A stretch of 64,000 nucleotides of DNA, taken from NCBI GenBank assembly GCA_029204225.1, contig CM055103.1:48551958-48615957 (forward strand). The letters run 5' to 3'. This DNA comes from Diphasiastrum complanatum (lineage: Eukaryota > Streptophyta > Lycopodiopsida > Lycopodiales > Lycopodiaceae). Positions 1-9,819 of the stretch are shown here, piece after piece; within the stretch, counting starts at the first letter, position 1; every line of letters starts with the position of its first letter. Made by a program: the position numbers and the translations under genes. The notes below the pieces were generated by a model, which made no database searches, was not told the DNA's origin, and was given only the letters and a program-made list of their open reading frames with translations.

Positions 1-659
1 TTTCATGTTCACACTAACTAGAATGATACAAAATCAATTTGGATATATACAAACATGAAAAGTACATCCTTTCACACGTGGGAACAGGATCTACACGTAT
101 GAAATCATATCATCAACATATTCTAATGTTTGATCAATATTTACATAAACCAATGTCAAGTGAGAAGTGACAATTTTCAACAAAATCATCACATACAATG
201 AGTTTTTCATAAACAGTTGTTGACTTTTCATAAACAATTTTTCACCAACAGTTGCTAACTCATGGTTTATCAAGTGGATATATTAATGAGTGCTATGCTT
301 TGTTTCAACACATAATGTAGACTGATTTATGTGACCTACTATTTGATGCGAAGCGACTGACGAATAAATCGCGAACGATAAACAATTCGGATGGATTTTA
401 GATATGATTGCTGGTCACTGCCAACTGTATCATTCCTACAATCTTCCCGAATGTAGACATACACTGCTGATCTACATTTTAGATTAACACAACATTCAAC
501 AAAAAATCAACCAGTGTGCCAAATTGATAAAATGAGTGAATGAGATACACAAGCGATGGCGGACAACAATTCATTCAAGATCATACAAAGATAAGAGTGG
601 TATGCGCATAATAGCTACAGTATCATCTATTGATCTTCTTGTTTTTTGTGCGCTGTATG
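1..659. other. No gene recognised
   Basis: AT-rich sequence with only short chance reading frames. Around 170-250 the phrase for 'cataaacagtt' recurs two or three times in degenerate form. I see no coding or structural RNA signal. Confidence 0.6.
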
Positions 660-1302
660 ACAGACCCACACAGCGCGTTGGCGTGAGAGAAGCGACACTC
701 TCCCATGAGTAATGTCTCGCTTACTAGCGGACTTCTTGGATCTCTGTGGATCCTACTTACTAAACTTGTCTCGCTCGCAAGCAGACTTCTAGTCTGTATT
801 CTGTCTGTATGTCTTGCTTACTAGCATTAGACTTACTATATTATGCATCAACCAGAAAGTATATAGTCGCGTCGTGTAACTACTAGATTAGAGTGATTAA
901 ACTTCTACAACTAATCACGAATTACAAGAGTGGCAGATTAGCCACGATCTAGAGTGCATCTACTGATGTCATGATATCAGATCAGACATATGTACTTCTT
1001 GGTACTTGCATGATCTTCTTGATCTTTTTGGAGCGTGAGGGTCCCAAAAAGTGTCGCGAAGATTTTCGTGTCGCTTTGAGTTGTTTGACTTTCACGTCGT
1101 CTGACTTTCTCCTGTTGTATCACGAAGAATTTTCTTTTGTGAATGTTTTTGCGTTCGTGTCTTTTTCGTCTGGGTGTTCGCGAACATTTTTGCTTCGTGT
1201 CTTTTTGTGTTTGCGAAAATTTTTGCCTCGTGTCTTTTCGTCAAAGTGAGGGCTGAAAGCTAGCAAAGCTTTGGTAATAGAAATGTTTTGTTTCTTTAGC
1301 TC
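660..1302 (-). repeat. Copia LTR-like region (3' LTR of the adjoining minus-strand Copia remnant)
   Basis: This stretch matches 51100-51772 in the same orientation. Shared blocks include the one around 'ggcgtgagagaa', the 'ctcgct..actagcgg' block, the 'gagtggcagattagcca' block and the final 'gagggctgaaagctagcaa' block. It lies just past the C-terminal end of the Copia RNase H remnant, where a 3' LTR is expected on the minus strand. Similarity stops after 'ttctttag' on both copies. The exact TG...CA ends were not resolved. Confidence 0.6.
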
Positions 1303-2798
1303 CCTCTCAAAGCATGATAGTTTGACGACCCCAAGACTGCTCCTCTATCTCTCGAATAGACCTTTGTCTAGGGCTTTTGTGAAAATGTCATTAACCATGT
1401 CTTTCGTTCCAATGAAGGTGCTTTACAGCATCTTCTTCCCAATCAGATCTCTGATCAAGTGGTACTTGATCGCGATGTGTTTCATTCTTGAGTGAAATAC
1501 AGGATCTTTCGTTAGATGTATTGCAGATGTATTGTCCATCTGCATAATCAGAGGCTCACTCTTTGTTTCGCCCAATTCGTCAAGAAACTGTTTGAGCCAA
1601 ATGATTTCATTAGCCATCTTTGCTGATGCAACGTATTCTGTTTCGCAGGATGACTGAGCCACAATGGTCTGCTTCTTGCTGACCTAGAGAATTGTCGCTC
1701 CTGACGCGATGGTCCATCCTCCTGAGATACTTTTACAATCGTCCTTGGGGGATGCCCAGCTAACATCACTGTAGGAAAGCATCTTGAACCCTGCATCACG
1801 ACAATAACAAAAGCCATAATCTTTCGTTAATTGAAGATATTGCAAAATTCGTTTTGCAATCTTCCAAGTGTCGAGCCTGGATTCTGAGCCCTGATTCGTG
1901 TAGAATTGGCTCATTCTGAACACTATATAAGCAATGACAGGGCATGTGTTGTCTGCAAGGTACATCAGTGAACCTATCAGTTTCCTATAAGGTGTGAGCT
2001 GCATTATTTCTCTCTCTTCTTCAGTTCTCGGACAATCATCGTTCGTCAGCACCGTTCCAACAAGCATTGGAGTAATCGCTCCTTTGCAATTCAGCATCCC
2101 AAAATCCTTTAGGATTTTCTGGGTGTATCTAGACTGATGAAGGTACAAATTACCTCCCTCATAGTCCTTGTCAATCTGCAAGCCAAGGTAACACATGGCT
2201 TCTCCCAGATTCACAATCTTTAAATGTTTCGAGATGTCTTCCTTCACTTCAGCAATCAGCTTCTCACTCTTGCAAAGTATCAGAGTGTCATCCACATACA
2301 CATCCACAATGATTATCTTCCCATTTGTAATTCTTACATATACATTGGAATCAGCCATTAGTGGCTTGAATCCTAATGATTTCAAGGCTTGATCTTTCTT
2401 TTTGTACGATTGTCGAGCTGACTGCTTTAGACCATAGATACTCCTATGCATTCTACATGCATAATATCAGGAAGTGAATTCAAGACATAACCTGGGGGTT
2501 GATCCATATAGACCTCTTCGTCTAACTCACCATGCAAGAAGGCTGTCTTCTCGTCCACAATGTGGATCCTGAGGTGATAAGTAGTTGCATATGCAAATAG
2601 TAAACATAGGGACGAATGTTTAACCACAAGAGAGAAGGTTTCAGAGTAGTCAATACCATATTTCTGAGAAAATCCCTTCGGTACCAGTCTTGCCTTGTAT
2701 TTCGAGACATTCCCATTTGAATGCACATAACTCTTTTGATGGGAATGTCGCCTGTTAAAAATTGCATGTAAAAATGCAGTGTCGCATTTTTTTCGCAA
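1303..2798 (-). mobile_element. Ty1/Copia pol remnant: reverse transcriptase and RNase H
   Basis: Read on the minus strand. RT starts near 2798 with a fragment for the 'F.LVVKHSSLCLL' region and the 'D..TAFLHGELDEEVYM' motif. After a frame break it continues at 2451-1684 with 'IYGLKQSARQSYKKKDQAL', the active site YVDDTLIL and the 'YRKLIGSLMYL' block. RNase H follows at 1662-1423 with 'SSCETEYVASAKMANEIIWL' and ends near 1380 in the typical 'DIFTKALDKGLF' tail. Gag, protease and integrase are missing. At least two frame breaks make it inactive. The order RT then RNase H with no integrase after it is typical of Copia. Confidence 0.9.
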
Positions 2799-3100
2799 TT
2801 GTCATCTGTCATAAATTGCATGTAAAAAGGTAGTGTCGCATTTTTTGCGAAGCAGTGCATTTTTGGAAATGTCTGAAATGGCCAAAAAACCAAGTTAGCA
2901 CAAGTGTCGCAAAACACTTAGTTGCTCAGGATGGCCCGAAGGTGGAAAGGCAACAGTGTCGGGTGTCGGGTTTTTTGCCTGTGGAAATTCTTGAGTAAAT
3001 ATGCAGACTGTAGCAACAATCAGTTCAAATATGCAGCCTGTTGAAAAACAGTTCATTTTCTATAGGTTTCATTTGAGAGAGTAAAATTGAGAGAAGGAGG
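2735..3100. repeat. Repeat shared with 18900-19140, with an internal 54-bp duplication
   Basis: The sequence contains two tandem degenerate units of period about 54 bp, around 2750-2860, each with 'attgcatgtaaaaa' and 'gtgtcgcatttttt'. The second half ('gcctgtggaaattc', 'atatgcagactgt', final 'gagagagtaaaattgagag') resembles 18900-19140. This looks like a short dispersed or LTR-derived repeat lying between two unrelated retrotransposon remnants. I see no coding potential. Confidence 0.5.
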
Positions 3101-3104
3101 GTAG

Positions 3105-4390
3105 TTAGGAAGAGTCTTTTATCCAATCTGCACTTAATGCAATTATTGCAAAAACTATGCCAAATCTCAAATTTGACCACAACATTTTGTGCTCTTCCGT
3201 TAGAGGATGATCCAAAATTTCATTTTGATATTCCTCCAAGCATGCCGCATAGTCCTCTGTAGATTCTGGAGATGCATTCATCTGTAAACACCATATTCTT
3301 GATAACGCATCTACAACTACATTATCCTTTCCTTTAAGATATTCAATGTTAAAATTATAAGATTGAACTTGAGATAACCATCTCTTCTGCTTATCATTTA
3401 ATTGTTTTTGGCTCAAGAAATATTTCAAACTATGATGGTCACTTTTAATAAAAAATTTAGAACCATATGGCATGCACAATCGCCAGCATCTCCTTGTCAT
3501 GAGTAGGATATGATGTTTCCTTGTCAGTGCATTTCCTACTTTTGTATGCAACGACTCCATCTGACTTACTCAAAATAGCTCTCAACCTTGTACCACTGGC
3601 GTCCATTGTAACCATGAAGGGTAAATTAAAATTGGGTTTTCACCAGTAAAGGGGCCATTATCAATGATTCCTTGAGAGCTTCAAAAGCCATCTGAGTTCC
3701 TTCATTCCATTCAAACTTATCCTTCCATGGGTAAGTGGTGTTGCAACTTTCGAGAAGTCTTGAATGAATCTTCTATAATAGGATTATAAACCCAGGAATC
3801 CTCTCAATTCTTTGATGCTATTAGGTGATTTCTAATTCTTGATTGCCTCAACCTTCTTCTAGTTCACCTTGATTCCCTCCTTGGACACAATTTGCCCCAA
3901 GTATTCCACCTCATCTCAAGCAGATTGGTAATCTTCGCAAACAACTTGTATTCTCGAAGAATACTCAAAACTGTGTCCAAATGTTTTGCATACTCTTCCA
4001 TAGTTGTACTATATATCAAGATGTCGTCAAAGAATACCAATACAAACAAATAAAAGTAAGGTTCAAAAATCCGATTCATAAGAGCTTGAAAAGTAGCAGG
4101 AGCATAAGTTAATCCGAAAGGCATAATGTTGAATTTATAATGTCCCCTGTCAGTTTGGAAAGCTGTTTTATGCTGATCCTCTTCTTTAACCTTAATTTGG
4201 TGGTATCCTGAATGTAGATCTATTTTCGAAAAGACGATGGCTCCCTTTAAAGCATCCAACAAATCATCCACCCTAGAAATTGGATATCTATTTTTGATGG
4301 TCACTTTGTTAAGAGCTCAATAATCAATACACATTCTGAACGTTCCATATTTTTTCTTAACCAACAACACGTTTACATTCCATTTCCAAG
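3105..4390 (-). mobile_element. Ty3/Gypsy pol remnant: reverse transcriptase and RNase H
   Basis: On the minus strand RT begins near 4390 ('KKKYGTFRMCIDY', an in-frame TGA, then '[20 protein letters not shown]'). It includes '[15 protein letters not shown]', '[16 protein letters not shown]' and the active site FFDDILIYS. After 'EYKLFAKI' the frame shifts, and the next segment reads '[13 protein letters not shown]'. RNase H is recognisable at 3560-3105, with 'FIKSDHHSLKYFLSQKQLN' and the 'KGKDNVVVDALSR' signature. Gag, protease and integrase are absent. It ends abruptly at about 4390, where an oppositely oriented Gypsy begins. Confidence 0.88.
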
Positions 4391-4600
4391 AAAGAATAGA
4401 ATAGAAAGTTCTATTTGGGTTTGCATAGAAGTATACAATATGGCTTAGATCTAGTACAAGCTGATATTTTGGAACAAGTCATATATTATGCTACCAGAAT
4501 TGAACTGTAGGATAATCATCGAAATGGAAGCGAAAACAAAAGGAAGGAACATCCCATCACTCACGGTTTAGAGAAGACTCAACGCCTTTCCAAAGAACAA

Positions 4601-5662
4601 GTGCAAGCCTATCGCAAGGAAGGAAGATGCTTTAAGTGTGGGGAAAATGGACACCTTTTCTTCAAATGTCCACTCAAAGATACCAAAGCTTCAAGTGCAG
4701 ACAAAGGGAAGCAGGTTGTCGTACAAAGCATTGAAGACACTCAAAACCACGATCTCCTCAAGACATGGGGACAAGTCCATAACAAACTCTATTTAATTCT
4801 CTTTGATGCAGGCTCCTCTCATAATTTCATCTCTTTTAAGCTTGTACAAGAGATAGGAGTTGGTTCTTTCTCTGAATCTATGCTTAAGGCTAAAGGTGCT
4901 TTTGTTGATGGTGATGCAAACATTTACCCTATAATTGGAAAACTTAAGCTTCAAATCTCCGATTACTATGAACCTATAGAATTCATGGTAGGTCCTTTAC
5001 AGGGAGTAGATGTAATCTTAGGCATGCCTTGGCACAAAATGCACAACCCTCTGGTGGACTATAATAAGCATTTGATTTCATGGAAGCCCAAGGGTAAAGA
5101 TGTTAGTGTGCATGCAGGACAGAGTGGTGTTACAATCTCTTTGATAAGCCATATTCAGGTATCAAAGGTACTAAAGAAAGCAGTATTTTCTTATTTGTTG
5201 TTTGTTCAAAGTATGGATGATGATAATGATGGAAATACGCATTCTTTGGACAGTATTAGAAAAGTCTTTTTCCTAAAGTATTCTTCTTGTTTTTCTGATG
5301 AGCTACCAAAATCCTTACCCTCTGAAAGACCTGAAGATCATATGATAGACATTATCCCTGGAAGTTCCATACCCAATAGACCTCCCTATAGGGTAAGCCA
5401 TTCTCAACAAGAAGAAATTTCTAAACAAATTAATGATTTGTTAGAAAAAGGTCTTATAAAATCCAGTAACTCCCCCTATTGCTCTCATGTACTTTTGGTA
5501 CAAAAGAAAGATGGGAGTTTTAGGATGTGTGTGGACTATCGGGCTTTAAACAAGATTATAGTTAAGAACCGTTTTCCTATTCCAAGAATAGATGACATTA
5601 TGGATAGGATAAATGGATCTTGTATCTTTAGTAGAATTGATTTGACAAGTGGATACCACTAG
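4601..5662 (+). pseudogene. Gypsy gag zinc knuckle, aspartic protease and N-terminal RT (fragment)
   Basis: This is the longest open segment of the chromovirus, about 353 codons. Residues 10-25 form the CCHC knuckle (CFKCGENGHLFFKC). Around residues 65-80 is the retropepsin-like D-A-G active site. The RT fingers begin near residue 240 ('HMIDIIPGSSIPNRPPYR') and run to 'IFSRIDLTSGYH', where a TAG stops the frame. RT then continues in the same frame for some 30 codons. The start codon given by the frame is arbitrary because gag is truncated upstream. Confidence 0.85.
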
Positions 5663-6941
5663 ATCAGAGTAGCACCCGAAGATGTCCATAAAACTGCCTT
5701 CAGGACTAACTCTGGCCTTTATGAATTTTTAGTGGTACCTTTTGGTCTTACTAGTGCTCCCGCAACATTCAATCCTTCGACCTCATAAACGTTTTGTAGG
5801 AACATTCTTTGATGATATCTTAGTCTTCAATGCAAATGAAGAAGAACATAAAAGACATTTAGATATCGTCTTTAGAACCCTACAAGAAAACTCACTTCTC
5901 ATAAAAGGTAAGAAAAGCGAATTCTTTCTAGAAAAGATACACTTTCTAGGACATATGATTTCAAAGGAAGAAATCCAAATGGACCCTTCAAAGATTAAAG
6001 CCATACAAGACTGGACTAAACCAAGAAATATTCATGAAGTTCGGTCTTTCCTAGGCTTATGTTCCTATTATAAAAAGTTTATTCACCATTTTGCTCATAT
6101 AGCCTCACCACTACATGAACTCACTAAGAAGAGAGTAAAATTTCATTGGTATTAGAAAGAGCAAAATGCCTTTGATAATCTGAAGCATGCACTTACCACT
6201 GGACCTGTTCTTATCATTCCCGACCTTCGTAAACCTTTCTTTGTGGAAGTGGATGCAAGTTTAGACTATATTGGGGCACTTTTAAACCAAGAAGGTCATG
6301 TTGTAGCCTTTAAAACCAGACGACTTCAAGGGGCAGAAGTACAGTATGACATTTATGAAAAAGAACTTTTTGCCATTATTCATGCCCTTAAGTTATGGAA
6401 GCACTATCTACTAGGAAATGATTTCCTAGTTAAATTAGATCATCAAAGCCTTAGGTACTTTTTCACCCAGCAAATAATTCGAGAAAAACATCTAAAATGG
6501 GCTAACTACTTTAGCACTTTCCATTTTCAGCTACTTCATCACCCAGGAAAGGACAATAAGGTCGTCGATGCATTATCAAGAATCCCCAAGGTCAACCATA
6601 TTTCTCTAGCATATCATGAGGATTTCCTTCCTATGAAAAGTATGTATGCTAGTGATTCCGACTTCCAGCATATCTTTGAAATACTTGAAAGAAATCAAAG
6701 TCATAAAGACTATGTTTTGAAAGAAAGATATTTATTCAATAGCATTTAGAACCAAGATCCTTCAAGAAACCCATAGTCCTCCCTATGCAGGACATAGAGG
6801 AATCCCTTGAACTCTGGAAGCTTTGAAAAGATTCTTTTATTGGCCTACCATGCATCGAGACACAAGGCATTACATAAATGCATGTCTAGTCTGTCAACAC
6901 AATAAAGATGAGCGAGGATTATGAGATGATATGGACTATCA

Positions 6942-7928
6942 TTGATAGATTTAGCAAACAGACTTATTCCCTATAAGAAAAAGCTTAAAGGACCCGAAGC
7001 TGCTCATTTGTTTATTCCTCACATCTTTAGGTTGCATGGACTACCCAAAAGTATAGTGTCGGATCGGGATACGAGATTTACTAGCAACTTTTGGAGAGCC
7101 CTTTTTGATAATCTGGGGACAACCCTTAAATTCTCTTCTTCCTTTCACCCCCAGACTGATGGTCAAAGTGAAATTACTAATCGAACCATCATAGATTTGT
7201 TGAGAAATTATGTTAGTGATCAGAAGACTCAATGGGAACACTATATTCCTATTCTAGAATTTGCATACAATAACATTGTTCATTCTTCTACTGGTAAAGC
7301 GCCTTTTGAAGTAACGTATGGAAAACCAATTGTGCCTCCTGTATTAAGGACTAAAGAAAAGATATTTGCCTCAGATGAATTTGTGTAGGATTATCAAGAC
7401 ACCTTTTCAAAGGTTCAGCAATCCATTGCAAATGCACAACAGAAACAACTAAAAAGTGCAAATATGCGTCGGAGGGCAATCAAGTACGAAGAAGGAGAAC
7501 TAGTTCTCCTAAAATTTGAAAAGAAAAAACTCAGGAAAAAGAAGGGCAACATGAAACTCTACCCAAAGCTAGCCCAAAAGTATTATGGACCTTTTAAAGT
7601 CAAGAAAGTAATCAATGAGGTTACAGACTTACCTATTACTTGGAAAATCCATAACAAATTCCATGTAAGCTTACTAAAGAAATCCAATGGTCCGAAACCA
7701 AAAGGATTTACAGATTTTGAACTACCAGAAGTTCAAGGAACCGAAGAAATCCTTCAACCTGAGCAGATCTTGATGCACAAGACAAGAACTAGAAGAAAAG
7801 GGATAACTTCTACATTATACCTCCTCAAATTTAAGAACTACCCTACTACGGATGCAAGTTGGATGGAAGAAGAATTCTTCCAAGAGTATCCAGAAATCTT
7901 AAATGTTTATTTGAAAAATGTCCGTTGA
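6942..7928 (+). pseudogene. Gypsy integrase core and chromodomain (two frames)
   Basis: 6942-7388 carries the integrase core with the second Asp ('VSDRDTRF') and the Glu region ('DGQSEITNR'). A stop follows at 7388, and 7464-7928 carries the basic linker, the 'KVINEVTDLPITWKIHNKFH' block and a C-terminal chromodomain. The ORF ends only about 10 codons after the chromodomain, as in intact chromoviruses. The chromodomain is presumed to guide insertion into heterochromatin, which is family knowledge and not shown here. Confidence 0.85.
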
Positions 7929-8277
7929 GGACAACGCTTAATGCATCGAAGGGAATGTAAAATTGTATAAACCAAATTGACCAAGAAATAAAGGCTATCC
8001 AATCTTCCATTCTATTTGTATGAAACGTATTTTGAATATTAGAGCTTATTACTCTGACTGATGAATTATGAGTGCAGGTATCATTACCTAAAGACAAGAA
8101 ATGAAACTGTAGAGCAATGCTAACAGATTGATATGCAGGTTCTAGAAATAGAATCTAATGATGAACCATTTGATGGTATGGCTTCTAACCTTTTCCTAAG
8201 GGTATGTGCAGGTACTAAGAAGAGTACCTGAAGAAAGAATCTAAAGAAGCTTCTTAAAGCTTAAAGACGGTACCTGA

Positions 8278-8323
8278 AGAAGGCTCAATCGAGTCTATAA
8301 AGAAGGCTCACTCGAGTCTATAA
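8278..8323. repeat. Two tandem copies of a 23-bp unit
   Basis: The unit 'gaaggctcaatcgagtcta' plus 'taaa' is at 8278-8300 and is repeated at 8301-8323 with one difference (caat/cact). It lies between the Gypsy stop codon and the presumed LTR. Confidence 0.85.
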
Positions 8324-8990
8324 AGGCTAGGAGAAGAAACCAAAGGACTGATCACCCTTTGTGTCACACTCCATTATGATTGGCGATGGGCAACCCCTAG
8401 AAAAAAGAGCCTAGGAATTGATGAAAATTATGCAAGGTAAGATGGACATATACAAAGCCTTTCCCATGACATGAAAAACACTTGGGTGGATCCCAATGTT
8501 GTACATAAAGAAATATTAAACTTAAAAGTGACTAGCATTGAATGTTAGGCTACCTACCTTCTATCCTTATCAATATGTAACTTACCTACTTTTCCACATG
8601 GCTTGAAAGCAATAGGATACCTAGGAAAATGCGCCCTCCTACTCCTCCCCTTTTGCTCTAACTAAGTGATAAACACTCTCTCATACCTATACACCTCACC
8701 CTCTCACTTTACTTATCCTAGAGTCTCCCTTACACCTCTCACACTTATTTTGGACACCTAGCCACTTCCTAAAGACTACACATTCACTATAAAAAGACTA
8801 ACTCGCCCCTCTCCCTCATTATTCATCTCCCATTTATTTTTGCTTTGTCTCTTGCTCTTGCTTGTGTGTGTGTAGGTGCTTGGAAGAAAGCTTGGAGCTA
8901 TGGCTTGAGGAGGATCTATCAAGCTTGGACTGGAATCACTTTTTGGAATAACTTTCACACACACTCACTTTCTCCTACCTCTTTCATCTT

Positions 8991-9092
<102 letters not shown>

Positions 9093-9126
9093 CTTCTCTA
9101 AAACTTTCACACCATTCATAAAAGTG

Positions 9127-9254
9127 ATGGCCATGCATGTCACACCATCCATGACTTGATGGCTTTGCATGTCACACCATCCACGACTTGATGGCTTTGC
9201 ATGTCACACCATCCATGACTTGATGCCTTTGCATGTCACATCGTCCATAACTTT
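9127..9254. repeat. Minisatellite, four tandem 32-bp units
   Basis: Four consecutive 32-bp units (9127, 9159, 9191, 9223) have the core 'gcatgtcacaccatcca'. The first three differ at a few bases and the fourth is more diverged. Degenerate 'gcatgt' phrases continue to about 9440. Confidence 0.92.
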
Positions 9255-9580
9255 TTGGTCATGCATGTCTGATTTAGGAGTTGCATGTCTGATTTGGGAA
9301 CTTGCATGTATGAAATGGAAGTTTGCATGTTGAAATTGAAGCTTGCATGTCAAATTGGATTCATGCATGCCATACCTACTGATGTGAAATGCCTATGCAT
9401 GTTCTTTTCTTGATCAGTAAGTCCTTGCATGTCATAAGGAACCACTTTTCTTGGTATAAGATTCTTTAAGATCCAAAATTTGTAAACTTATGGTTGATGT
9501 AAAAGATCTAAGAATCCATCTTCCCAAAACCATTGTGTATGTAATTGGCCTTGGATAATTTGAAGAGAAAAATTCTTCGC

Positions 9581-9595
9581 GGGGGGGGGGGGGGG
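9581..9595. repeat. Homopolymer G15
   Basis: Fifteen consecutive G follow 'ttcgc'. Such runs are error-prone in assemblies, so the exact length should not be trusted. Confidence 0.95.
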
Positions 9596-9819
9596 TCCTT
9601 ATCTTGACCCCTGAACAAGTCTCTTGAATGAATGATTTTGTGATTGAATGTTAAAGCTCTTCCCTAAGTTTTTGAGTTCTTTTTCAAGTTCTATTTAACA
9701 GTGTTATGATGACTTGTTCTTTTTAAGTCACAAATTCTAAAGTCAAGACTTTAGAAAATAGTAGACCTTCACTTCAAGTTCACATATTGATACAGATTAA
9801 CTTCTGATAGTAAATTTCT

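Larger units (their letters stand above)
4400..7930 (+). mobile_element. Ty3/Gypsy chromovirus, degenerate, from gag C-terminus to chromodomain
   Basis: The domain order gag-PR-RT-RNaseH-IN-chromodomain defines a chromovirus. Gag survives from about 4400, with the zinc knuckle CX2CX4HX4C at 4627-4668. The protease motif 'LFDAGSSHNFIS' lies at about 4800. RT shows 'FRMCVDYRALNKI', a TAG after 'DLTSGYH' at 5660, and 'FFDDILVF'. RNase H is at 6243-6749. The integrase HHCC finger is at about 6770-6905. The integrase core keeps 'IVSDRDTRF' and 'DGQSEITNR', but the part with the first catalytic Asp is deleted near 6915. The chromodomain ('YLLKFKNYPTTDASWMEE') is at about 7810-7890. Several stops and frameshifts make it inactive, and no 5' LTR is present. 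Confidence 0.92.

Noticed and set aside
9127-9254. Possible CRISPR-like array (32-bp repeats)
   Set aside because: The repeats are contiguous without spacers, the genome is a plant, and there are no cas genes. It is a minisatellite.
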